Origin: Anaerolineae bacterium
GTDB taxonomy: Bacteria; Chloroflexota; Anaerolineae; JAAYZQ01
Assembly: GCA_016926595.1 (NCBI GenBank)
Contig: JAFGOG010000171.1
Span: forward strand, 1 to 24,681
Reading direction: 5' to 3'
Length of the DNA stretch: 24,681 nt
The notes under the pieces are model-generated. The model ran no database searches and had not been told where the DNA came from. It was given only the letters and a program-made list of their open reading frames with translations. A program made the position numbers and the translations under genes. Positions 16,396-24,681 of the stretch are shown piece by piece; the stretch's first letter is position 1; every line of letters starts with the position of its first letter.

Positions 16396-18819
16396 ATGCG
16401 CCCTGGCACGCCACCAGAGACGAAAACAAACCAGAAACCAGTGAAAAACGCCATACTGCTATTCCTTCTTGGGATCGCGCTGGCCCTGTTCACGGCAGCA
16501 GCAACGGCGTCCTCGCGGCCACGACAAGCGCAGACCCTGATCGTCGCCAGCGCCGCCGACAGCGGCGTTGGCACGCTGCGCCAGGCCCTGCTCGATGCGC
16601 AAGATGGCGACACGATCACCTTTGATCCGGCTGTCTTTCCGCCTACAGCGCCGGTCACTATTTCCATCACCACTGACCTGCCGGGCTTCCCGGGCAACCT
16701 CACGATTGACGCCAGCGACGCCGGCGTGATCCTGGATGGCAGCAACATGTCAGGGGGCTGGGCGGGTGGCTTGCAGATCGTGTCGTCCAATGGAAACAGG
16801 ATCCAGGGGCTTCAGATCTCTGACTTTTCCGGCCGGGCCATCGATATCAGTGGCGACTCGCAGCACAACGTGATCGGAGGTGACCGCAGCATCGGAGCTG
16901 GCCCCTTTGGCCAGGGCAACCTGCTCATTCACAACGGCAATGGCGTCGTCCTGTCGACTGCTGGCACCTCTGCCAACACGATCACCGGCAACCTGATCGG
17001 CACGGATGCGACGGGCACGGCCGCGTTGGGCAATCAGACCGGTGTGTGGATTTGTGAGGGTGCTAACGAAAACACCATCGGCCCGGACAACGTGGTCGCT
17101 TTCAACAATGGATCGGGCATCGGCGTGAGTGGTCCGGATTCGACTCGCAATACCATTACCCAGAACAGGATCTATGAGAACGGCTGGTGGGGTATTGAAT
17201 TGATGGATGGCGCCAATTCCAAGTTGGCCATCCCGGGCATCCTGGATTTTGACCTGTCGACGGGGACCGTGACCGGCACCACCTGCGCCAACTGCGCGGT
17301 CGAGGTATTTTCTGACGCCGACACCGAGGGCAAGATCTACGAGGGCCAGGTAACAGCCAATAGCATTGGGGTCTTTACCTTTGACAAGCGCGCTGCTTTC
17401 GTTGGCCCATACCTGACCGCCACGTCCACCGACGTGGACGGCAACACGAGCCCATTCTCAGCGCCGACGACGGGTACGCTCCGATCCTTGATCCTGCAGC
17501 AGGGAAACCACCTGTCCATCTCTCCCTTTTGGGCTAAATGCTCGTCAGCGCTGTTGGATAACCATATCGGTACCTTTTGGGGCTACCTGGATAGTCCCTC
17601 CATGCCCGGCGACTTTTCATGCGATCCACAGGGGGTCAGGGGCCTCACGAGGGTCAGATTATCCTTCAACGAAGTGGAGGATTGGCCTGCGATTGACTGG
17701 AGCCGGCCGGAGACGATCACGGTGGAGCAAGACGCCTTTGTGACCAGGCTGGTCGAGAGCGGCATCACAGTCACCTACATCCTCAACTTTTGGGACAAGG
17801 CCAATCACCCGGCTGGCTGGCTGGAGATCCCCTCGCGCTTTACCACCGAAGAGGAAATCCACCGCTACCTGGAGTACGTGCGCTATATCGTGGGGCATTT
17901 TAAGGATCGCGTGCGCTACTTTGAACTGTGGAACGAACCGGACGCAGGCAGCGCCATCCAACATATCAAGCCGCAGGACTATGTCGAGTTAGTGCGGCGT
18001 GTCGTCCCGGTCATCCGAGAGGAATACCCTGAAGCCAAGATCGTGGTCGGGAGCATCATCCTGCGCAACCTATATGGTCGATACTACCTGTATCAGTTGA
18101 TTCAATCGGACGTTATGCCCCTGGTGGACGTGATTGCCTGGCACCCGATGTACGGGATAACGCCCGAATACGAGGATGAGCGGGAATATTACTATGCCTA
18201 TCCGGACATTGCGAGGGACATCAAGAAGACGGCGATTTCGCATGGCTTTCAGGGGGAATTCCGCGGTGATGAGATCGGGTGGTGCGGCGCCGATGAGCAA
18301 GACTGTGGCGCAGCAACGCATCGATATACCAATGGCATCGCCGCCAAGTACAATGGGCGGGGAATCGCCATCCACTTGGGATTGGGTTTGGTCGTTCACC
18401 TGGGCGGCATGTCCGATCGGCGACTGGAAACGTCTGCAGCAGTGAGCAACCTGGCGACGGCCTTTGCCGGGTCACGGGCAGCGTCTTTTCCCATTCAGGT
18501 GCAAACGGCCGTCACGAATGTGGTCAGCTACACGTTTGCCCTGCCCAACGACGACTACCTGGTCGCGTTATGGAATGACGGCGTCGCCGTCGACTATGAC
18601 CCTGGGATCACGGCCACACTCACATTCTCTGGCTTGGCGGATCGCTATGTGACAGGCATAGATGCCCTGTATGGCTATCAGCAACAAGTGACGACGGAGG
18701 CAGTGGATGGCAACCTCGTCATCCGTAACCTCATGGTCAAAGACTATCCCATCCTCCTGCGGCTGAGCTCGACCCGGTACGTTTTCCTGCCCATCGTGCT
18801 CAAGGGCCACTCTCGTTAG
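16396..18819 (+). CDS. Secreted beta-helix plus clan-A glycoside-hydrolase-like protein
   Basis: An 807-residue exported protein. A signal-type helix (18-38) precedes a right-handed beta-helix region (about 50-355) opened by the familiar ADSGVGTLRQALLDAQDGDTITF pattern in two parts (VASAADSGVGTLRQAL, DGDTITF) and carrying N-T-I-x-G-N turns. From about 360 on a TIM-barrel-like domain resembles clan GH-A glycosidases: LWNEPD carries the likely acid/base E514, and GDEIGWCG carries the candidate nucleophile E626, 112 residues later, as in GH39/GH5-type enzymes. A beta-sandwich tail follows and the protein ends in FLPIVLKG (797-804) plus HSR, a possible surface-retention tail. Substrate and exact GH family are not determinable here. 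Confidence 0.82.
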   Translation: MRPGTPPETKTNQKPVKNAILLFLLGIALALFTAAATASSRPRQAQTLIVASAADSGVGTLRQALLDAQDGDTITFDPAVFPPTAPVTISITTDLPGFPGNLTIDASDAGVILDGSNMSGGWAGGLQIVSSNGNRIQGLQISDFSGRAIDISGDSQHNVIGGDRSIGAGPFGQGNLLIHNGNGVVLSTAGTSANTITGNLIGTDATGTAALGNQTGVWICEGANENTIGPDNVVAFNNGSGIGVSGPDSTRNTITQNRIYENGWWGIELMDGANSKLAIPGILDFDLSTGTVTGTTCANCAVEVFSDADTEGKIYEGQVTANSIGVFTFDKRAAFVGPYLTATSTDVDGNTSPFSAPTTGTLRSLILQQGNHLSISPFWAKCSSALLDNHIGTFWGYLDSPSMPGDFSCDPQGVRGLTRVRLSFNEVEDWPAIDWSRPETITVEQDAFVTRLVESGITVTYILNFWDKANHPAGWLEIPSRFTTEEEIHRYLEYVRYIVGHFKDRVRYFELWNEPDAGSAIQHIKPQDYVELVRRVVPVIREEYPEAKIVVGSIILRNLYGRYYLYQLIQSDVMPLVDVIAWHPMYGITPEYEDEREYYYAYPDIARDIKKTAISHGFQGEFRGDEIGWCGADEQDCGAATHRYTNGIAAKYNGRGIAIHLGLGLVVHLGGMSDRRLETSAAVSNLATAFAGSRAASFPIQVQTAVTNVVSYTFALPNDDYLVALWNDGVAVDYDPGITATLTFSGLADRYVTGIDALYGYQQQVTTEAVDGNLVIRNLMVKDYPILLRLSSTRYVFLPIVLKGHSR

Positions 18820-18842
18820 CGAGGGGGACGATGCATTTCAAA

Positions 18843-18893
18843 GCTTTCCTTCGAACACGATCTGTGCTTCGCTTGGGTATACCTTGCCCACGC
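18843..18893 (-). pseudogene. 51-bp mazF fragment
   Basis: This stretch matches 9021-9071 inside mazF at 48 of 51 positions. Read on the minus strand it encodes VGKVYPSEAQIVFEGK, against VSKVYPSEAQIMFEGK in the intact toxin. Both flanks are unrelated to mazF, so it is an isolated fragment. The differences change two codons (S to G, M to V) and no other position, so it more likely derives from a close mazF homologue than from a recent copy of the resident gene. Confidence 0.8.
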
Positions 18894-18912
18894 AAGTAGA
18901 TTTCCGCAAGCC

Positions 18913-18937
18913 GGACGCGGGCGTTACGCCCGCGTCC
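18913..18937 (+). terminator. Strong GC-rich hairpin after the glycosidase-like gene
   Basis: GGACGCGGGCG and CGCCCGCGTCC form a perfect 11-bp stem around a TTA loop, 94 bases after the stop at 18819. It lacks a downstream T-run, so it may end transcription only weakly, or act as an mRNA 3'-stabiliser or a REP-like element. Confidence 0.5.
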
Positions 18938-19009
18938 ATGTGTCGCCTCTGTTTCTCCCCTCAAATGAGCCTTGACAGCGTACCTGGCGGCGGGATGGCC
19001 TAAACGGAA

Positions 19010-19049
19010 ACACCCCACCCCCGCCGGATAGCAGGCGGGAGCAGGGTGT
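19010..19049 (-). terminator. Interrupted hairpin downstream of the hypothetical gene
   Basis: ACACCC (19010-19015) pairs with GGGTGT (19044-19049), and CCCGCC (19020-19025) with GGCGGG (19034-19039), leaving an eight-base loop. It lies about 60 bases past the stop of the minus-strand gene and is followed there by TTCCGTTT. It could serve convergent transcripts from both sides. Confidence 0.4.
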
Positions 19050-19106
19050 CACTCGCAGACTGCCAGCCGACAGGCATTTGCCTGCGCGACCGGTCAGGCC
19101 TGGCTG

Positions 19107-19598
19107 TTATGCAGACACGCCGAGCGCGGCCGCGATCTCGCCGAGCGCAGCAACCTCAGCTTCGCTGACTCTTTTGCCGCCGATGCCCAGGAACCCGCCT
19201 TCTTGGGTGGCCTCAGCGCTCGCCTGGGCGGCCTGGTACACCCATTGTTTGTACTCATCCGCCTCCGTGGGCGCCTTTTGAGAGAGCAACACCGCGAGAT
19301 CGCGGCAGGCCTGCAGGCATTGACCCTTGATCTCGTCCGGTTTCTTGCCCATCACCGGCGCCTCGACTTTTTCTCTGGCTTCCACTTTTTCCTTGAGGTC
19401 GGCTACCACGGCATCGATCAAGGCGTTGCCGGTGGACGCCTTTACCGCTTCGCCGAGCTGCTTGCTCGAAGCAAACATTTCCTTGACGGCGCCCAATGGG
19501 CCGCTGGGACTCGCCAGCATCACCACGAGCGACGCCATCTGCGGCGCAAAGAGAATCTGCTTCCATTCTTGTTCTGTAAAATCCATCTTGCTGACCAT
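19107..19598 (-). CDS. Hypothetical protein, conserved-looking helical
   Basis: A 163-residue protein with no signal peptide and mostly helical character. It is not recognised as a named family. Visible features are an N-terminal EQEWKQILFAPQMASLVVMLASPSG, a charged helix around ADLKEKVEAREKVEA, a Cys-containing GQCLQACRDLAVLLSQKAP and a C-terminal GGFLGIGGKRVSEAEVAALGEIAAALG, which resembles the ends of some tellurite-resistance (TerB-like) helical proteins. The ATG at 19598 is chosen because CAGGAGA precedes it; the longer frame to 19706 has no such site. It is a single gene with its own promoter candidate. Confidence 0.75.
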   Translation of the reverse strand: MVSKMDFTEQEWKQILFAPQMASLVVMLASPSGPLGAVKEMFASSKQLGEAVKASTGNALIDAVVADLKEKVEAREKVEAPVMGKKPDEIKGQCLQACRDLAVLLSQKAPTEADEYKQWVYQAAQASAEATQEGGFLGIGGKRVSEAEVAALGEIAAALGVSA

Positions 19599-19739
19599 GA
19601 TTTGTGTCTCCTGTAGAAAGGGCATGCCGCGACAGGCGATGGGAATGCCTCCGATCTGCCGGCGGCCTCTGCCCGATAATCGTTGTCGCGCGCCTGTTTG
19701 GACCATCCGGTCGGGCCCTGCGCCAGGTGCGACATCGTC

Positions 19740-19768
19740 ATCGTAGCACGGCTAGCGGTGATACGCAA
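19740..19768 (-). promoter_or_regulatory. Promoter candidate for the hypothetical gene
   Basis: On the minus strand: TTGCGT (19768-19763), 17-bp spacer, TACGAT (19745-19740). It begins right after the stop of the araC gene and would give a leader of about 135 bases before the ATG at 19598. Nothing structured was recognised in that leader. Confidence 0.4.
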
Positions 19769-19769
19769 A

Positions 19770-21966
<2,197 letters not shown>

Positions 21967-21983
21967 GAAAGGAATGAACAACT

Positions 21984-22397
21984 ATGGAAATCAAGAGAAA
22001 CGGCTCACAACCTTCAAGCACAGGGCCAGCCGAGTATTTCACCGGCGCGGTCCGCATTGATCCCCTGTTTGATGCGCCCGCTCCGGCCCGCGTGTTCGGG
22101 ACCTATGTCACGTTCGAGCCTGGCGCGCGGACTGCCTGGCACGCGCACACGCTTGGACAAACGTTGGTCGTGACGGCTGGCTGTGGCCGGGTGCAACGTT
22201 GGGGCGGGCCGGTCGAGGAAATTCATCCTGGGGATGTCGTCTGGTTTGCGCCAGGCGAGAAGCACTGGCACGGGGCCGCTCCCACCACGGCGATGACGCA
22301 CATCGCCATTGCCGAAAGAGTCGAAGGCCAGGGCGCCGAGTGGCTGGAAAAAGTCAGTGACGAAGCATATTGGGCGGGATCGGAAACGACACCATAG
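21984..22397 (+). CDS. Cupin-domain protein
   Basis: A 137-residue single-cupin protein. Metal ligands are visible as H53, H55 and Q59 (WHAHTLGQT) and H94 or H96 (EKHWHG), the usual two-motif pattern; the segment [16 protein letters not shown] is typical of small cupins encoded beside aldo/keto reductases or carboxymuconolactone-decarboxylase-like genes. It starts 17 bases after the AKR stop with AGGAAAGGA as ribosome binding site, so it is in the same operon. The metal and reaction are unknown; it may act on the same small carbonyl compound. Confidence 0.9.
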   Translation: MEIKRNGSQPSSTGPAEYFTGAVRIDPLFDAPAPARVFGTYVTFEPGARTAWHAHTLGQTLVVTAGCGRVQRWGGPVEEIHPGDVVWFAPGEKHWHGAAPTTAMTHIAIAERVEGQGAEWLEKVSDEAYWAGSETTP

Positions 22398-22405
22398 AGG
22401 AGTGA

Positions 22406-22711
22406 ATGATGCAAAACGTAAACCTGGAACAAGAAATAATCAATCTCTCTAAAGAGAAATGGCGCTGGATGGCAGAGCGCGACGTAGACTCCCTTGACGC
22501 GCTCTTCCATGAAAAGGCTGTGTTCGTCCATATGGGAGGATCCTGGGGGAAAGCACAAGAACTCGACATCATCAAAGGTGGCGGGATTCACTACAAAAAA
22601 GCGGATATCCATGACGTGTCGGTGGCTATCATTGGCACAACGCCTTTTATGCCGGGTGGCCGCGGGCCATATCCGCCATCCTGGTCGCCAAGGATGTCTT
22701 TAGAAAAGTAA
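22406..22711 (+). pseudogene. C-terminally truncated SnoaL/NTF2-like gene
   Basis: The first ~80 residues read as a nuclear-transport-factor-2/DUF4440-like protein (SKEKWRWMAERDVDSLDALFHEKAVFVHMGGSWGKAQE and KKADIHDVSVAIIGTT). Such proteins then continue with two or three more beta strands. Here the sequence changes abruptly after IIGTT, at about 22645, to a proline/glycine-rich tail of ~20 residues in another composition. That suggests a deletion joined to unrelated DNA. It starts nine bases after the cupin stop with GAGGAG before ATG 22409. It could still be translated but should not fold normally. Confidence 0.6.
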
Positions 22712-22830
22712 CTTGAAACCCATACATTCAGCAGTCACGATTACACCTCAAGAGATGGCCGACATCCGCGCGCTTGCTCAGAACTGACCCGGCTGAGGGA
22801 GGCGAGCGTCTGTTCCTGGGGCAGGCTAGA
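22646..22830. other. Gene debris after the truncated SnoaL-like gene
   Basis: Two short coding-like stretches in different frames lie here: one ends AILVAKDVFRKVT at the stop near 22711, the other reads AVTITPQEMADIRALAQN to a stop at 22787. The second looks like the last residues of an aldo/keto reductase or similar enzyme, but the match is too short to be sure. No complete gene is present. This fits repeated deletion and joining at this spot. Confidence 0.4.
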
Positions 22831-22831
22831 T

Positions 22832-22901
22832 GTAGCCGCGATTTCCGAATCGCGTTCGATGCTCTATGTGGACAGATGGCGCGGTTGGAAACCGAGGCTA
22901 C
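22832..22901. mobile_element. MITE-like inverted-repeat element, copy A
   Basis: A 70-bp element with 15-bp terminal inverted repeats, GTAGCCGCGATTTCC (22832-22846) and GGAAACCGAGGCTAC (22887-22901), matching at 13 of 15 positions. The left part also folds on itself as CGCGATT-TCCG-AATCGCG. No gene and no clear target-site duplication. Its left end is identical to the reverse complement of the right end of copy B at 24306-24358. Confidence 0.65.
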
Positions 22902-22957
22902 AGACGCTTTATGGGCCTTGCCTTAAACAACAAATGGACCCGCTGAGGAAGGGCTGG

Positions 22958-22986
22958 TTGACCGGACGATGCAATACGAGTATAAT
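22958..22986 (+). promoter_or_regulatory. Promoter of the 4Fe-4S aldo/keto reductase gene
   Basis: TTGACC (22958-22963), a 17-bp spacer and TATAAT (22981-22986): nearly perfect sigma-70 consensus. Transcription would start near 22993, giving a leader of about 118 bases that contains a possible hairpin (TGGCC at 23037-23041 with GGCCA at 23059-23063, and CGTC-GCC-GACG inside). Confidence 0.75.
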
Positions 22987-23110
22987 ATGCCGGATCTGGG
23001 TTTGGAAAGCAAGAGCCCTGACCCGAGAATGGTGAGTGGCCGGCGTCGCCGACGGCGCGGCCAAGACACAAAAACAATAACCAACACAACAACAAGGAGA
23101 TGATCACATC

Positions 23111-24277
23111 ATGCAATACCGGAAATTTGGCAAGCTGGATTGGCAGGTCTCGGCCTTGGGCTTTGGCTGCATGCGGTTGCCCACCCTGGGCAGCTATGCC
23201 GAGATCGATGAGCCAGAAGCCACGCGCATGCTGCACCGCGCCATCGATCAGGGCGTGAACTATGTTGACACGGCTTACGGCTACCATGGTGGTCAGAGCG
23301 AAGTGGTCGTGGGCCGCGCCCTCAAGGCCGGCAATTACCGCGAGCGGGTGCACCTGGCTACCAAGCTGCCTTGCTGGCACGTGAAAAGCGCGCAAGATTT
23401 CGACCGGCTGCTCAACGAACAGCTCGGCAAACTCCAGACCGACACGGTTGACTTTTATCTGCTGCACGCGCTGAACAAGAACCAGTGGCACAAGATGCGC
23501 GACCTGGACGTGCTGGACTGGGCCGACAAGGCCATCGCCAGCGGCCGCATTCGCACCCTGGGCTTTTCGTTTCACGACGACTATGAGGCCTTTCAAGAGA
23601 TCGTGGATGCCACCGACCGGTGGACGTTCTGCCAGATCCAGTACAACTATATGGATATCGAGAACCAGGCTGGCACCCGCGGCCTGCAATACGCCGCCGC
23701 CAAGGGACTGGCGGTCGTGATCATGGAGCCGCTGTTGGGCGGCAACCTGGTCAACCCACCGCAGCCCGTACAAAGCCTGTGGGACGCGGCCCCGGTGTCG
23801 CGCTCGCCGGCCGGCTGGGCGCTGCAGTGGCTGTGGAACCAGCCGGAAGTGTCGGTGGTGCTCAGCGGCATGAGCGAGATGGCCCACGTAGAAGACAACC
23901 TGGCCAGCGCCAACGCCTCAGGTGTGGGCGCGCTCACCGCCGACGACCTGGCGCGGGTGGAGCAGGCGCGCCAGCTCTATCACTCGCTGAGACCCATTCC
24001 GTGTACACAATGCCAGTATTGTATGCCATGTCCCAACGGGCTGAACATCCCCCGCAATTTCGATATCTTTAACCGGGGTATCATGTACGGGAGACTCGAG
24101 GATGCCCGGCAGGAATACGCCCACCGCGTCCCCGAGGCGGAGCGGGCCAGCGAATGTATCGCTTGCCTCGCCTGCGAGTCGCTGTGCCCGCAGAGCATCC
24201 CGATCAGCGAGTGGATGCCCATCGTCCACAGCGTGCTGGGCGAAGGCCAGGATTACGACGAGAGTATGCGGCCTTGA
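23111..24277 (+). CDS. Aldo/keto reductase with C-terminal 4Fe-4S ferredoxin domain
   Basis: A 388-residue oxidoreductase of the COG1453 type: an aldo/keto reductase barrel (about 1-290) fused to a C-terminal iron-sulfur domain. The AKR tetrad is intact at D53, Y58, K85 and H119. Cysteines C298, C301, C304 and C307 (CxxCxxCxxCP) and C349, C352, C355 and C359 (CxxCxxCxxxCP) can hold two 4Fe-4S clusters. No membrane helix, so it is cytoplasmic. Electrons could pass from the clusters to the barrel or the reverse; the physiological substrate is unknown. AAGGAG precedes the ATG. It has its own promoter and is flanked by two related inverted-repeat elements. Confidence 0.93.
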   Translation: MQYRKFGKLDWQVSALGFGCMRLPTLGSYAEIDEPEATRMLHRAIDQGVNYVDTAYGYHGGQSEVVVGRALKAGNYRERVHLATKLPCWHVKSAQDFDRLLNEQLGKLQTDTVDFYLLHALNKNQWHKMRDLDVLDWADKAIASGRIRTLGFSFHDDYEAFQEIVDATDRWTFCQIQYNYMDIENQAGTRGLQYAAAKGLAVVIMEPLLGGNLVNPPQPVQSLWDAAPVSRSPAGWALQWLWNQPEVSVVLSGMSEMAHVEDNLASANASGVGALTADDLARVEQARQLYHSLRPIPCTQCQYCMPCPNGLNIPRNFDIFNRGIMYGRLEDARQEYAHRVPEAERASECIACLACESLCPQSIPISEWMPIVHSVLGEGQDYDESMRP

Positions 24278-24305
24278 TTGGGCGTATTTCTCTCTTGGGG
24301 AAGAC

Positions 24306-24358
24306 GTAGCCACGATATCCCTTATCCGCGTGTCGATATGTTTGGAAATCGCGGCTAC
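24306..24358. mobile_element. MITE-like inverted-repeat element, copy B
   Basis: A 53-bp element with 15-bp inverted ends, GTAGCCACGATATCC (24306-24320) and GGAAATCGCGGCTAC (24344-24358), 13 of 15 matching. The right end is the exact reverse complement of the left end of copy A (22832-22846), and the interior shares CGCGT(G)TCGAT with it. It lies between the AKR stop and the lipoprotein gene. Confidence 0.65.
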
Positions 24359-24417
24359 GATGAGCTTGGGAGATTTGAAAGAAAAACAAGTGTATCGTTT
24401 ACAAAGGAGAATCTGGG

Positions 24418-24681
24418 ATGTCCAACAAGTTTAACCTGGGTCGCCGCGAGTTTCTGCGGCGACTGTTAGAGCTGTCCGCAGCGGGTATGGCGTTGAGCCT
24501 GACCGGCTGCGCGACGCCTGAGCAAGCGCCGTCTGCGCAGGCTGAGACGCCAGCGCCGGCGGCAACCACGGCAGCGACCGAGGTCTCAGCGCCGACCGCG
24601 GCGGTAGAGAGCACCGCGGCGGTAGAGAACACCGCGGCGGTAGAGAGCACCGCGGCGGTAGAGAACACCGCGGCGGTAGAG
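24418..24681 (+). CDS. Tat-type lipoprotein, 3' partial
   Basis: Only the first 88 codons are in the window and the frame is still open at the end. The N-terminus reads LGRREFLRRLLELSAAG: a twin-arginine motif (RRxFLRR) with a hydrophobic core, followed by the lipobox-like LTGC, so a lipid-anchored protein exported by Tat is predicted. Next comes an Ala/Pro/Thr-rich linker (about 33-58) and a run of six-residue repeats TAAVE(S/N). The mature domain is outside the window; Tat lipoproteins of this shape often are solute-binding or cofactor-carrying redox proteins. The ribosome binding site AAAGGAGA lies a few bases upstream. Confidence 0.85.
   Translation, partial: MSNKFNLGRREFLRRLLELSAAGMALSLTGCATPEQAPSAQAETPAPAATTAATEVSAPTAAVESTAAVENTAAVESTAAVENTAAVE
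24595..24681 (+). repeat. 18-bp tandem repeat in the lipoprotein linker
   Basis: The unit ACCGCGGCGGTAGAGARC is repeated almost five times and continues past the window edge. The last codon alternates AGC and AAC, so the true period is 36 bp. All units are identical apart from this, which points to recent expansion. It encodes a flexible Ala/Thr/Val/Glu linker. Confidence 0.9.

Noticed and set aside
24399..24668. Minus-strand frame of Ala/Val/Ser/Thr repeats
   Set aside because: It is the complement of the 18-bp tandem repeat in the lipoprotein gene and lacks a start context.

Overview
The window looks like chromosomal DNA of a Chloroflexota bacterium (Anaerolineae or Caldilineae-like). This is inferred from gene content, not from a marker gene: there is no rRNA, tRNA or ribosomal protein here. 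The pointers are a DUF4175-like/MoxR/DUF58/double-VWA operon, an aldo/keto reductase with a C-terminal 4Fe-4S domain, a LuxR-STAND-TPR regulator with its HTH at the N-terminus, secreted proteins with a C-terminal FLPIVLKG-type tail, high GC content, and intergenic spaces filled with palindromes and 7-bp tandem repeats.

Layout. (1) 1-8599, + strand: a five-gene membrane operon. It encodes a coiled-coil DUF4175-like protein (5' end outside the window), a MoxR AAA+ ATPase, a DUF58 protein, a BatA-like VWA protein and a 1010-residue protein with two VWA domains. The gaps hold a 33-bp palindrome and three arrays of 7-bp repeats, two of which run into the 3' end of the upstream gene. (2) 8600-9500: toxin-antitoxin ground, with a frameshifted VapC remnant and an intact antitoxin/MazF pair behind a good promoter with two palindromic operator candidates. 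(3) 9745-11821, - strand: an operon of three small membrane proteins (DUF1475, DUF3159, DUF1295) from one strong promoter. (4) 11958-14834, - strand: a 958-residue LuxR/STAND/TPR regulator, divergent from a SnoaL-like gene (14998-15456). (5) 15565-18819, + strand: two secreted proteins, a LamG protein and a beta-helix plus glycosidase-like protein. A 51-bp copy of part of mazF and a strong hairpin follow. (6) 19107-19598, - strand: a hypothetical protein. (7) 19770-22711: an AraC regulator divergent from an aldo/keto reductase, cupin and truncated SnoaL-like operon, with a duplicated operator-like repeat between them. (8) 22712-24681: gene debris, a 4Fe-4S aldo/keto reductase flanked by two related inverted-repeat elements, and the start of a Tat-type lipoprotein with an 18-bp tandem repeat that runs off the window.

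How they fit together. The first operon is a MoxR-VWA system, a class thought to assemble or remodel envelope protein complexes. The AraC/AKR/cupin group is a locally regulated small-molecule redox module. The LamG and beta-helix/glycosidase pair is probably an export unit acting on an extracellular glycan. The most unusual sequence-level signals are the 7-bp repeat arrays confined to the MoxR-VWA operon, the inverted-repeat pair around the 4Fe-4S AKR, the duplicated araC promoter/operator, and the scattered toxin-gene fragments.
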